A DNA stretch of 64,000 nt from Lycium barbarum (GCF_019175385.1 NC_083346.1:61285821-61349820), one strand, 5' to 3'; positions 44,476 to 57,283 are shown, counted from the first letter of the stretch. Translations and numbers: made by a program. The notes: generated by a model from the letters alone, not told the origin.

Positions 44476-47055
44476 TGTCACGACCCAACTAGGGGCCGCG
44501 ACGGGCACCCGGTACTAACCCACCCAGGCACCCCTTATCATACATTACTCTTTTCATCTAGGTGAGCCACATATTAAATTATACATTCCTATTCATCAAT
44601 CATACTAGTCCCTTTAGACAACAATACCTTTATATCATCATTGGCATCTGTGCCATATCAATGTACATAAGCCGACGTGGCTAACAAAAAGAAACCCAAA
44701 ATATAGGCCAACAAGGCCAAACAGATCTAACCATATACACATGTCTACGAGCCTCTAAGGAGAGTATGTCATATCATATAGGCGGGACAGGACCCCGCTA
44801 TGCCTATAATTAGGTACACAAAATAATAAGTACCTAAAAGATATAGCTCTGCATGAAATGGAGCTCCGCTATGTAGTCCCTTGGGCACCTGCAGGCATGA
44901 CGCAACGTCCACAAATAAAAGGAAGTCAGTACGAAGAATGTACCGAGTATGTAAAGCATGATCAATATCAATATAGAAGCATAATAAGCAACATCAGAAA
45001 TAGCATAAGATGGGAGATAGTAGCATCGTCGTCATAAGCACTTACTTGCTTGTCATAGGGACTTTCCATTTCAAGCGCGTATTCGTGTACATACATCCAT
45101 ATCCGTATCCATACTCATATCCGTATTCATTTATATTGCGTCCATAATCGTATTCATAAACATAGTCTTATTCGTATTCATATCCGTATCATGTTCGTAT
45201 TCATACTCATATCTATATCATATACGTTACCATATCATATACATAACATTTACATAGCATGCCCGACCACAAAGGTTCGGTGTTTCATACATACTTAGCC
45301 AACCAAGGCTCAAGGTTTCACATACCTGGCCCTACCAAGGCTTCAGGGTTATATCTACCTGACCCTACAAAGGCTTCAGGGTTATTCGTACCACTTGCAG
45401 AGGTGTGCGCACGTTACATAATCATACACATACTCTACCCGGCCATATAAGCTCGAGGTCCATAATAGTCATACATATATATATACATACATAATAGCTC
45501 ATAAGAATCTTTATTATTAACATCACTATCATCATCATCATCGTTATCGTCATCGCTATTACCATTATAGTCGTCATTAATATCATTATCACTATTATCG
45601 TCATTCATTACATCTATCTTTATAGGCTTACTCGTCATATGAGGAACTTAGTACAATCGTAGCATATCGAGAATCATGAGCTTAATAGCTCGAAAGATAG
45701 AATAATTTGAAGGACATCATAGACTTATAGAAGATTTAGATGATTGGCCAAAGAACCATGCCTTATGAAAGAAGGGTTAGCCTTACATACTTTTCCGTTC
45801 AACTATTTTACCACTTGCGCGTTCTCGTCCTGCGCTCGCGTTTCTACCTTCATTAAAGTCATACTATCATTAGAAATCGATAGCTAGCATACATGACTAA
45901 AACTAGAGAAAATCGGACAGCATCTCCTTTATTTATACGACATTCCTCCATATCGTATATCAACTCCCAAACATCGATAATACATTCACAATATCATAAC
46001 AATATTCTTTATTCATCCACAATATCTATATTTCTCACTTCGCTTCCATTCACCCATATCCATGATCATAACACACGACTACGTTCATTCACATACATTG
46101 CCTATCCCATGTTCTGAACATCATTTGTAACATATTTATATCACAACACATCAAGAATCATGACTCAATTCAAACTATTACTCAAAATGGCACTATTCCA
46201 CATTCATGACCCAATTTTCTATGCCCTTCTACAATCCAAGTATTTCAACTCTCAAATACCTTAAACAACATAGAAATACCATAAATCTTACCTTATATGT
46301 TGTAGGAACAAGCCTTGGTTGGTAATACTTCACTTGAGCAAAAACCCTAGTTCATCTCCAATGAGATTTCTTGACTTGTATGATCTTTAATGGGTTTCCT
46401 TGCACTTGATTCACTTAGTTTATGTTGTTGATCACTAATACCTCTTGAATTCTTGTGGAATAAATGTAGAGAGATGTTTTAGAGAGAAGGGGTGTGATAT
46501 GGAAGTGAAATGAAATAAAACTCGGATCCTTTATTTAATGAACCATTCAGTCCCCGAGCAGGTGTACGGACCAACATACGGTTCGTACATATTATACGGG
46601 CCATATGTTTGGCCGTATATTTGGTCCAGAGAAGTATGCCATTCTCTGCTGATTATACGGTCCTAACATACGGACCGTATATTTTATACGGCCAGTATGT
46701 TTGGCCGTATAATCCCCAGTATTCCGAAGCTCGTTTTCGTCGACTCGTTTGGTCTCCAATCCTTATGGAACCTTCTTAACACTTGTTGAACACCTCAATA
46801 CAAATCTAAGAGATGTTATCACTCTTCTCCACGACATCATTAAATCCTCGTTAACTCGTTACTCGTAATTCCTTTCCGATTCCTATCGTATGCCTTGCCT
46901 TCTCTTGGCCAACTTTCTTCCCCTATCTCAAACATCTTTGAAATCTTAACTAGGGTCATCGAATGTCATTTCTTACTTATTGAAATACTGTATACTCGTG
47001 CTCTTCACTATTCTATTCACTTGTGCATCAACGGAAATTTTTTCGAGGTGTAACA
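44476..47055 (-). mobile_element. LTR shared by copies A and B (minus strand)
   Basis: A 2,580-bp LTR. On its own strand it runs from TGTTACACCTCGAAAAAATT to GGGTCGTGACA. It is adjacent to the PBS of A on its left and to the polypurine tract of B on its right, so it serves as the 5' LTR of A and the 3' LTR of B. It carries the TACGG/CCGTA palindrome cluster (46559-46721), ATCTTACC (about 46288), CCTTACATAC (about 45791), degenerate TCATATCCGTA and CAAGGCTTCAGGGTT tandem words (45090-45390), and a GACGTCC-type stem-loop with GTCAGTAC (about 44900-44935). It is very similar to 50029-52611. Confidence 0.92.
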
Positions 47056-47091
47056 TTTTCCCCCCCTTAAGAATATTCGTCCTCGAATGTT
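47056..47091 (-). promoter_or_regulatory. Polypurine tract and decayed pre-PPT hairpin of copy B
   Basis: On the minus strand: a hairpin like those at 1640, 13421 and 31713 (AACATTCG-AGGA-CGAATATT, 47072-47091), with one C-A mismatch in the stem. It is followed by AAGGGGGGGAAAA directly before the LTR. Confidence 0.8.
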
Positions 47092-48337
47092 AAGTCCTCG
47101 GGGATTCTATAAAAATTTCACCAGAGTTTTCCCTATAATATGGCACTACCATCCTATAATAACCTGCTAGGCCCAGAAAGCTGCGAACCTCCGTAGGAGT
47201 TGTGGGCCTTGGCCAAGTTTTCACGGCCTCAATCTTTTGACTATCTACCCGAATACCATCGGTTGCAACAATGTACCCCAAGAATGTCACTGAGTTTAAC
47301 CAAAACTCACGCTTAGAAAATTTTGCAAACAACTCTCGAGTTCGAAGAACTCTAAGGACAGGACGCAAATGATCCGCATGTTCTACCTCGGATCTAGAAT
47401 ACACCAAGATATCGTCGATAAATACGATCACAAACAGATCTAGGAAGGGCCGGAACACATTGTTCATCAAATCCATAAATACTGCCGGTGCATTAGTCAG
47501 CCCAAATGACATTACTCGGAACTCAAAATTGCCATATCTTGTTCTGAAGGCTGTCTTAGGGATATTTTTCTCCCTAACTCTCACTTGGTGATACCTGGAC
47601 CTGAAATCTATCTTTGAAAACCATTTGACGCCTTGTAATTGATCAAATAAGTCATCAATCCTCGGAAGAGGATATTTGTTCTTAATCTTCACCTTATTCA
47701 ATTGCCGATAGTCAATGCACATTCTCAAAGAGCCATCTTTCTTTCGGACAAACAACACGGGTGCTCCCCACGGGGATGAACTAGGCCTAATAAAGCCTTT
47801 CTCAAGCAAGTCTTTCAATTTCTCCTTTAACTCTTTCAATTCTGCGGGAGCCATTCTATAAGGAGGAATGGATATAAGCTTAGTGTCTGGCAAAACGTCA
47901 ATAGCAAAATCAATCTCTCGCTCAGGAGGGAGGCCTGGAAGCTCTTCCGGGAACACATTTGGAAATTCATTTACTACAGGAACTGACTTAAGAGTTGGCG
48001 ATTCAGCTTCTACATCTTGAACCCGAACTAGATGATAAATACATCCTTTCGTGATCATTTTCCTTGCCTTTAGATTGGAAATAAACCTACATTTTGGTGA
48101 CGCAATATTCCCTCTCCATTCTAAACCTGGTTTTCCTGGAAATTGGAAATGAACCATTTTCATTCTACAATCAACATTGGCATAGAAAGAAGCCAACCAA
48201 TCCATGCCCATAATGACACCAAAGTCTATAATTTTTAGCTCATGCAAGTGAACCATAGTACGACGGTCACAAATCACAACTATACAGTTTCTATATACTC
48301 GACTAGCTATTACCGATTCACCAATGGGTGTAGACAC
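47090..48337 (-). pseudogene. Ty3/gypsy protease end plus reverse transcriptase (copy B), RNase H and integrase deleted
   Basis: A 415-residue frame. Protease C-terminal part (IMGMDWLAS near 43-50), RT blocks [10 protein letters not shown] (129-138), CIDYRQLNK, motif [13 protein letters not shown] (Asp about 244; the usual Gly of SGYHQ is Arg), SFGLTNAP, and the catalytic FIDDILVYS (307-315). Then come LGYIV and FLGLAGYYR (388-395). Just after GYYR (about 47140) the frame runs straight into the 3' non-coding end and PPT, so RNase H, integrase and any chromodomain are missing. The RT catalytic Asp residues are present, but the upstream frame is broken in several places. Confidence 0.9.
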
Positions 48338-49010
48338 CTGAAAAGGTTTGATCGACCCGCAATATATGGAGTAACATGTGAAAATGTGGAGCCCGAATCA
48401 TTCAAAGCATATACATCATGAGAGAATACCGATAATATACCTGTGACCACATCAGGAGAAGACTCAAGATATTGGCGTCCAGCCAAAGCATAAATACGAT
48501 GTTGAGGACCGCTAGAACTGGGGACTCTCCCTCTGCCTCTACCATGGCTGACCGGTACATGTGAACCAGACCCCATAGGGCGTACAGATGCTGAAGACCC
48601 GACTACCGACCCTAATGGCTGGGTCCTACCTCTACCATGAACTAAGGGGCAATCACGCATAATGTGGCTTGGTCGACCACATGAATAGCAAACCCTAAAC
48701 TCGATCGGCACTGACCCCAATGTAACTTCCCACACTGGGAACATCGTGGTACGGGTGGCCTCACCTGACCCGAATCACCTCTGAACTGAGACCCCAAAAA
48801 ATTCTGACTCGGCCTAGAACGAGAAGATCTATCGAATCTCTGGCCAGAAAACCGTGGAGGCGCACTAGTCATAGAATGGCCTGAATGCCTAGAAAACTGC
48901 TGCCTGTGCCCACCTTTGAACTCGCTCATCGGATCCGAAGATCTGGCCCTCTTGCCATGTCCACTATCATGCTCGCGTTCACTTCTTTGCTGTTGTAGAC
49001 TTTCTTCCAA
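48310..49010 (-). pseudogene. Gag 3' end / protease N-terminal region (copy B), frameshifted
   Basis: Two overlapping frames (49010-48642 and 48744-48310) together cover the Ser/Arg-rich gag tail, the zinc module (here with an intact CYSCGRPSHIMRDC), the GRGRGR linker, and the protease site ([11 protein letters not shown]). A one-base deletion near 48691-48695 causes the first shift. A 22-bp deletion near 48351-48356, bounded in copy A by the 6-bp repeat ATCGAC, causes the next and removes part of the protease after TPYI. Confidence 0.85.
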
Positions 49011-49025
49011 ATTCTGAGCATGGGC

Positions 49026-49834
49026 CTAAATGCGTGAAATATCCATATTGTCCTGAAGGGACGCAGTCAAGCACCTATCCATCAAATATGGCCCTAAGCC
49101 TTTCACAAATCGGTGCACCCGATTACCCATATCCGCTACCATGGCCGAAGCATACCTGGCCAAAGAATTGAAGCGGAGACTATACTCTAAAGCACTCATG
49201 CTACCTTGCTTCAAATTCAAGAATTTATCGGCTCTAGCTCGCGAACCTCTGGAGGCATATAATGTCGGAGGAAAGCATCAACAAATTCTTGCCATACAGG
49301 GGGAGGTGCATTGGCTCCCCGTGAAGCCATCCAAACCGTGTACCAATAGATCGAGACATCTCTCAATCTATATGACGCTAACTCCATCGATTCGGTGTCC
49401 GAAGCATGTATCAATCGAAACGTCCTCAACATACCATCAATAAAATTTTGAGGGTCCTCATCCGGCTTTGATCCAATGAATTCCGGAGGGTTTAGGCTAA
49501 TGAAATCACGGGCCCTTGCACTGACAGCCCTATCACTTTGCCCTGCACTTTGCCGCTTGGTCAGAGGAGCAACCAATTGAGTAAGCAAATGAGTGGCCTC
49601 TTTTACAACTTGGCCCGAAGCATCCCGTGGAGGAGCCGGAGGTGCTGGAGCTGAGGCTCCCTCACGCTCTTCAGAAATAGGAACTGTCTGGGAGGACTGG
49701 GATTGAGCCGCGTTCTGGGACTCATTTTCCTCTATAACTGTTGGCGGTGCTCTTTCAGCCTGATTTTCTGCCGCTTTCTTGCCCTTTTGGGCTGCTGTAG
49801 CCTTTCTCTTTACAGGCATCTCTGAAATACACAA
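49026..49834 (-). pseudogene. Gag (copy B), frameshifted and with a stop codon
   Basis: Nearly identical to copy A gag: MPVKRK start, acidic and Pro-rich linker, then the gag domain FIGSKPDEDPQNFIDGM to WQEFVDAFLRHYMPPEV. A one-base deletion near 49239-49245 shifts the frame. The remainder (49220-49026) ends at TAG (49026-49028), where copy A has CAG (Gln). The A and B breaks are at different places, so they arose independently after duplication. Confidence 0.88.
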
Positions 49835-50012
49835 TACACGGTTAAGGAGAAGGAAGTTCTTATATCATAGCTCTATCGCACGATGTTATGAAGAAAGAAG
49901 GTCAGTCATTCCTAAAATGCCCGCAGCCTCTTGTTTATAAGTATGGCGCGCAACACACCCACAACCAAGACTCTACTGGACACGGCTCATAGACACACCC
50001 TAGGACAGAACT

Positions 50013-50024
50013 GCTCTGATACCA
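50013..50024 (-). other. Primer-binding site of copy B
   Basis: Plus-strand GCTCTGATACCA, which is TGGTATCAGAGC on the minus strand. It is an exact initiator Met-tRNA complement, 4 nt from the LTR. Confidence 0.9.
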
Positions 50025-50028
50025 CTTT

Positions 50029-51001
50029 TTTCACGACCCAACTAGGGGCCACGACGGGCACCCAATACTAGCCCACCCGAGCACCCCTTATCATAGATTA
50101 CTCTTTTCATCTAGGTAAGCCACATATTAAATCAAACATTTCTATTCATCAATCATACTAGTCCCTTTGGACAACAATACCTTTATATCATCATTGGCAT
50201 CTATGCCATATCAATGTACATAAGCCGACGAGGCTAACAAAAAGAAACCCAAAATATAGGCCAACAAGGTCAAATAGATCTAACCATATACACATGTCTA
50301 CGAGCCCCTAATGAGACTATGTCATATCATATAGGCAGGACAGGACCCCGCTATACCGATAATTATGTATACAAAAGAATAAGTACCCAAAAGCTATAGC
50401 TCCGAATGAAATGGAGCTCCGCTATGTAGTCCCTGAGAATGTAGCTATGGATCAAGTCAGTCTCCCTAGGCACCTGCGGGCATGACGCAGCGTCCACAAA
50501 AAAAAGGACGTCAGTACGAAGAATGTGCTGAGTATGTAAAGCATGATCAATATCAATATAGAAGCATAATAAGCAACATCATAAATAGCATAAGATGGGA
50601 GATAGTAGCATCGTCGTCATAAGCACTTACTTTCTTGTCATAGGGACTTTCCATTTCTAGCGCGTATTCGTGTACATACATCCATATCTGTATCCGTATT
50701 CATTTACATTGCGTCCATAATCATATTCATATACATAGTCTTATTCGTATTCATATCCGTATCATGTTCGTATTCATACTCATATCTATATCATATACGT
50801 AACCGTATCATATACATAACATTTTCATAGTATGCCCGACCACGAATGTTCGGTGTTTCATACATACTTGGCCAACCAAGGCTCAAGGTTTCTCATACCT
50901 GGCCCTACCAAGGCTTCTGGGTTATTCGTACCATCTGCAGAGGTGTGCGCGCGTTACATAATCATATACATACTCTACCCGGCCTTATAAGCTCGAGGTC
51001 C

Positions 51002-51061
<60 letters not shown>

Positions 51062-52611
51062 ATAGCTCATAAGAATCTTTATTATTAACATCACTATCAT
51101 CATCGTCATCGTTATCGTCATCGCTATTACCATTATAGTCGTCATCAATATCATTATCACTATTATCTTCATTCATTACATCTATCTTTATAGGCTTACT
51201 CGTCATATGAGGAACTTAGTACAATCGTAGCATATCGAGAATCATGAGCTTAATAGCTCGAAAGATAGAATCATTTGAAAGACATCATAGACTTATCGAA
51301 GATTTAGATGATTGGCCAAAGAACCATGCCTTATGAAAGAAGGGTTAGCCTTACATACCTTTTCGTTCAACTATTTTACCACTTGCGCGTTCTCGTCCCG
51401 CGCTCGCGTTTCTACCTTCATTAAAGTCATACTATCATTAGAAATCGATAGCTAGCATACACGACTAAAACTAGAGAAAATCGGACAGCATCTCCTTTAT
51501 TTATACGACATTCCTCCATATCGTATATCAAATCCCAAACATCGATAATACATTCACAATATCATAACAATATTCTTTATTTATCCACAATGTCTATATT
51601 TCTCACTTCGCTTCCATTCACCCATATCCATGGTCATAACACACGACTACGTTCATTCACATACATTGCCTATCCCATGTTCTGAACATCATTTGTAACA
51701 TATTTATATCACAACACATCAAGAATCATGACTCAATTCAAACTATTACTCAAAATGACACTATTCCACATTCATGACCCATTTTTCTATACCCTTCTAC
51801 AATCCAAATATTTCAACTCTCAAATACTTTAAACAACATAGAAATACCATAAATCTTACCTTAGATGTTGTAGGAACAAGCCTTGGTTGGTAATACTTCA
51901 CTTGAGCAAAAACCCTAGTTCATCTCTAATGAGATTTCTTGACTTGAATGATCTTTAATGGGTTTCCTTGCACTTGATTCACTTAGTTTATGTTGTTGAT
52001 CACTAATACCTCTTGAATTCTTATGGAATAAATGTAGAGAGATTTTTTAGATAGAAGGGGTGTGATATGGAAGTGAAATGAAATAAAACTTGGATCCTTT
52101 ATTTAATGAACCATTCAGTCCCCGACCAGGTATACGGACCAACATACGGTCCGTACATATTATACGGGCCGTATGTTTGGTCCAGAGAAGTATGTCATTC
52201 TGGGCTGATTATACGGTTCTAACATACGGACCTTATATTTTATACGGCCAGTATGTTTGGACGTATAATCCCCAGTATTCCGAAGCTCGTTTTCGACGAC
52301 TCATTTGGTCTCCAATCCTTATGGAACCTTCTTAACACTTGTTTAACACCTCAATACCAATCTAAGGGATGTTATCACTCTTCTCCAAGACATCATTAAA
52401 TCCTCGTTAACTCGTTACTCGTAATTCCTTTCCGATACCTATCATATGCTTTGCCTTCTCTTGGCCAACTTTCTTCCCCTATCTCAAACATCTTTGAAAT
52501 CTTAACTAGGGTCATCGAATGTCATTTCTTACTTATTGAAATATCGTATACTCGTGCTCTTCACTAGTCTATTCACTTGTGCATCAACGAAAAATTTTCT
52601 GGGGTGTAACA
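50029..52611 (-). mobile_element. 5' LTR of copy B (minus strand)
   Basis: A 2,583-bp LTR paired with 44476-47055. Its terminal CA complement is mutated (TTTCACG instead of TGTCACG at 50029-50031). It has the TACGG cluster at 52130-52267, an expanded (AT)n at 51005-51057 that is much shorter in the other LTR, and a GACGTCC-type stem-loop near 50485-50520. Right flank GTTCT; no matching left flank is seen, because the left end of copy A is missing. Confidence 0.9.
51005..51057. repeat. (AT)n microsatellite in LTR of copy B
   Basis: About 53 bp of alternating AT. The other LTR has only a short ATATATATAC here (about 45474-45485), so the run expanded after insertion. Confidence 0.95.
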
Positions 52612-53762
52612 GTTCTATAACCTGGTTAATCATACTTTTTAGACTATCACCATCACTAACAAGTAAAGTTCTCATATTTTTATCAAATAGCAATCCTCAA
52701 CAAATAAATCCCCATACCACCTTTACTAATGATCATCATGACACACCACAACCATCAAACACGTTAGATTCTTATTCTATCATCAACTATCCATCGTCAT
52801 GCTATGGAAGCTCTTCTGAGGGTGCCACGGTGGCCCATTCATACCTACTAAAAGGAAGAAGAGACCACTAATAGATGTTTTAAACTCATGTCATTGGGAA
52901 ACATCAATTAGGAAGTACTGAACCTGTCAAATACATAAATGGAGCACCTCTAGAATTCTGTTTTGGAATCGTACTCTATAGACTACAAATATAGTCCCAC
53001 CTAGTGGGAAGCTCTATTTCCATTGCGACAACTCTTCACTTGACTTCGAAGAGTAACATGGTCGAGTAACATCTGATTATAGTTCACATAACACTTCTTA
53101 GGGGATTCATAAACTCAAGACATGGAATTACTACACTTGCGAGCTCTAAACATCATAGTTCACATAGGAAACAAATAATACACATCGTGTCGTAGTGGAG
53201 ATTCAAGGAATAGTCTCACATACCTTTAAGTTGACCTTTCAACCGAGATGGCTTACCAGCCTCCTTCACAAGTCAAGCTACAACAAGAAACAACAATACT
53301 ATTAACAAAGGGAAACATAACAACAAGGCGACAATGGCAACTCACTTTATACGAGATTCTACGGCGTCTTACTTCACCTAACTCCCCTCTATTCTCATAA
53401 CATCATCAATAACACATGGACACAATTACTTCAATATCTCCAGCCCCTTCATACAACTAGAAAAACTCCACATACCACACAAGACAATTAGCAATTCAAT
53501 CTTCAACTCATTAACTAGTAATAACCAAGTGCTTCTAAAACATCAACTAGTTCATATACAACACTATTATATTTCCGGCACCTAAATCGTTATAAGAGTG
53601 ACTCACAACACCATATAGCACCCAAAAAAACAATAACAACTCCCAACTATCAATCTCAACATGTAAACACCAATCTATACTTTCATAGCAACTAAAACAC
53701 ATTTGGAACTCAAATAATTCTATAAACATGAAGGAGAAGATGGTTCATACCTTAGCTTCACT
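52612..53762. other. Unassigned AT-rich DNA between the A/B array and solo LTR 7
   Basis: About 1.15 kb with no supported gene. TCACATACCTTTAAG (about 53217) and CATACCTTAGC (about 53747) recall the minus-strand LTR boxes, so this is probably an old, decayed LTR, but I cannot place its ends. Confidence 0.4.
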
Positions 53763-54439
53763 ATACTTGTCACGACCCAGCTAGGGCCGCGACAGGTACC
53801 CGGGGCTGACCACCGAGCACCGCTCGTTCTATTACTTATCTTATCCATTTAATGCTCTATTATCAATTTTATACTCAAAGCATCAGAAAATCATCTTTCT
53901 TTTCAAAACATAATACTTTTTTAAACGCAAGCCCTTAGGCTATCAAAAATAATACACATAATGGCATCCTCGTGGAACCACATAACCCACACTACGTATC
54001 TACGTGCCTCTACTGGAGTGCTGGACATGAGGACGGGACAAGACCCCGTCATGCACAAAATACATATACATGTATATATACACAAAAGAATAAACCCAAT
54101 TGGCACCTCCAAAATAATGGAGTGCTCCTGTAAATCTGCTGCTAGCTCCTATAGGTCTGCGTCGTCTCCCTGTCTACCTGTGGGCATGAACACAGCGTCC
54201 AAAGAAAATGGACGTCAGTACAAATATTGTACTGAGTATGTAAGGCATGACTGAAATAAACATGATAGAGAAATCATAAGTCATAAGGTGAAGGCAAAAC
54301 CTGCGCGACCTTTAGGGATGAATACATTTCATACACATATCATATATACATAATCGTCGTACATGAATCATCACAACGTATACATAATTATGTCATGTAA
54401 TTCATCATCGTAATACCGTATCTGCTCATACACATAAAA

Positions 54440-54595
54440 CATTATCCGTATTTGGCCACGTAGGGCTCGACAACATCCGTATTCGGCCATGTAGTGGCTC
54501 GACAGTATCCGTATTCGGCCACATAGTGGCTCGATAATATCACATACATGTCTTCCGTATTCGGCCACGTAGTGGCTCGACCATATCACATATAT
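54440..54595 (-). repeat. Tandem CCGTATTCGGCCACGTAGTG array
   Basis: Four copies, about 35-60 bp apart, of a core with TCCGTATTCGGCCACGTAGT then GGCTCGAC. Confidence 0.85.
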
Positions 54596-54719
54596 CATAA
54601 CAAGGATCAGTATATCTCATCATCATCATTGTCATCACATACATCTTATAAGCGTATCGTAACCTTTCATTAAAGCATACATTTAAATTTAAGGACAATC
54701 TATGAAAATCACATCATAT

Positions 54720-55600
54720 TCGTAGCATGGACTTCGTATGAATATCGTAGGATGGACTTCATAATCTCTAGGATTAAGCTCAACATTACCACTATCATTT
54801 ATATAGCATATCTCTTACCTTTATCTCATGTGAAATCCTCTATGAACATAGACTCGCGGCTTTGCAGAACATTGGTCATAAGACGTGCATTAAGGCTTAT
54901 AGTCAATCTATAACAATGTCTGGGTGACATAAGGTTGAGAACCCCCGATTACATTATGGAGCATTCATAGGAATTTCGCCTCACCTTGAAGGAAGTAGTA
55001 TATAAGGTGAGTGTATACAACAAGCAACACCAATATATTATAGTTAATGTCGTTAGCTTTGTAGAAACATTATACCATGAACTCTAGAATCTTTAGACCT
55101 AAGCTCATCATTTTCATTATTGTGCTCATAACATGTCTCTTATCGTCATCTCACGTGGCTATTTATGAACATAGGCTCTTAGTTCACGAATATAAGGAGG
55201 CCTTGGAAATGTACGGAACATAAAATTCTAGAAGTTGTGTAAAGATCATTAGCTTCATAGACATCGTTCCTTGCTTTAGAATCTCTAGGCTTCATCTTAT
55301 CATCATTATTATCTCATTCATGACATATTCCTCATCTTCATTTTATAAGAAGATTTCCATCAATGTTGACTCATAGTTCCCGGAATGCAAGAAAGTCATG
55401 GAGAGGTAGGGGAATAATATCATAGGAATCGTATAAGGATCGCCATCTTCGTAGAAGTATCGCTCATGAACTTTAGGACTCCTAGACTTAAATTCATCAT
55501 CAATATCGTCATGCTCGTAACGTGTCTCTTTTCTTTATCTTGTTTGAAGTTCTTTATGATCGTAGACTCATAGTTTTCGATACGTAGGAAAAATCATGAA
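54720..55600 (-). repeat. About four imperfect ~200-bp tandem repeats
   Basis: Each unit has the same order of words: TTCGTAG/TTTGTAGAA, then CTCTAGGA/CTTTAGGACT, CATCATTATC, CATGTCTCTT, ATGAACATAGACTC and ACTCATAGTTC/GCGGC. The units begin near 54725, 55045, 55255 and 55445. They are highly diverged, non-coding, and inside solo LTR 7. Confidence 0.6.
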
Positions 55601-56818
55601 GAAAAAGGAAATATCATATCATCGGACTCATGCCTTAGAAAGAAGGGGCTAGCCTTACATACCTTTTCCTTTAGCTATTCTACCGCTTGATCGTTCTCCT
55701 TCAATGCTCGCGTCCTTACCTTCAAGGGAGTTCGTATTAACATTAGCTAAATGATTATAAAAACGTTTTACCCTTTCTAGGGAAAATTGGGCAGCATTTG
55801 CATTGTTTATACAACTTTCCTCATTTTACATATCAACTCCCAACATCCATCACAACATTCATAATATCACAAGCAACAATCATCATTCACCCACATTATT
55901 CGCATTTCACAATTTCTCCATAATCATGGTTATAGCCCATTATCGCGTTTTCTCATATATAATACTTATTTCATGGTCTATACGTCATTTATAACATATT
56001 CATAATCACAACACACCAACATTCATGATCCATCCAACTACCATTCAACCATGGCACAATTCACCCATTTATGACCCATTTCTATGTCTTTCTACAATTC
56101 AAGTGTCTTAGCCTTCTAATACCTTAAACAACATGGTATAGTCATGAAACTTACCTTAGATGATGGATGAACAAGTCTTGAGTGGAGTTACTCCTCTAGC
56201 ACCAAAACCCTACTTCACTTCCCTTGGGTTTTCTTGAATTAGATGAACTTTGGCTAGGTTTCATACACTTGGTTTCATGGATTTGGTGTTATTGATCATG
56301 GATTTCCCTTGAATTTTCTTGTGGATGAATGTTAGAGAGAATATTCTAGAGGTTTCTATGTCCAAAATGTTGAAAAATATGATATTTGGTCGAGCTTGGT
56401 CTATTTAAAGTGGTCCAGAAAATTCTGGACCGACACAACATGCGGCACACTTTGCTAGACGCAAAGCGTGCTTTGCTAAACGCATGTTGTGTTGCAAACC
56501 ATGACAAACCTCAAAATTTCACTGGCACACTTTGCTGCGCAACTGCGTGGCCGCATGTCGTGTTTGCTGGATGCATGTTGCGCCGGAAAGTGCGCCAGAA
56601 TGTGATATTTTTGCCAAACTCTCTCTGAAACTTAACTCCGATGATCCGACGAGTCTTAAACCTTCCCGAAGCTTACTAAACATGGTTTTCCTCCATTATA
56701 TACTCAAGATGAACATGTATACCCCCATGACCTCAAAAAATTTATCCTACTTCCCATGGCTAGGACAATTAGCATTCGGCGAAACTCAACATATGAAAAT
56801 GAGAGGTGTAACAATACT

Positions 56819-57273
56819 TCTCTACAAAGTAATCTCCGACTTGCTTTGGAGAACAAAATATATATCTTTCTAGTGTTACTACTAATTCTTCTATTAGAAT
56901 AGAGTAAAATATTCATAACTATATGTATCTTATAAATTAATATATACACTAACACTTTATAAAAATTGAGACATTTAAAAATGTATATTTTATAAAATTC
57001 TAATTTTCCCAATCTTATATCAAGAGCATAAATTTTTATACTATAAATTCTCATGGGAAAAGATAATTTTCTTTTCTTATGAGAAAATAATTTCTATCTT
57101 TATAATAAAGAAAATCACATTTATAAACATCCTCATATCATGTGTATAATTTAAAGCATATCCGGAAGAAACATTAAAGAACAAGAATAATTAATGAAAC
57201 AATAACTCACTTTATTAAGAATAAAAATCAGTCAATACATAAGCAAAAAAAGAGTTTTAATTGAAACTTTAAT
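56819..57273. other. AT-rich intergenic DNA
   Basis: About 450 bp, very AT-rich, with no element ends or coding signal that I can support. It continues 52612-53762 once solo LTR 7 is removed. Confidence 0.5.
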
Positions 57274-57283
57274 CATGAATGTT

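Larger units (their letters stand above)
53768..56813 (-). mobile_element. Solo LTR 7 (minus strand)
   Basis: A 3,046-bp LTR flanked by ATACT (53763-53767 and 56814-56818). On its own strand it runs from TGTTACACCTCTCATTTTCA to GGGTCGTGACA. It has a GACGTCAGTACA stem-loop near 54190-54225, a CCGTATTCGGCCACGTAGTG array (54440-54595), a longer ~200-bp imperfect tandem repeat (54720-55600), CCTTACATACCTTTTCC near 55654, ACTTACCTTAGATG near 56150, and a GCGC/GCAAAG-rich inverted-word cluster (56440-56600). Confidence 0.9.

Noticed and set aside
45422..45638. Asp/Asn-rich and Met/Ile-rich frames in the A/B LTR (also 50975-51206)
   Set aside because: They come from a degenerate ATC/ATT trinucleotide run inside the LTR.
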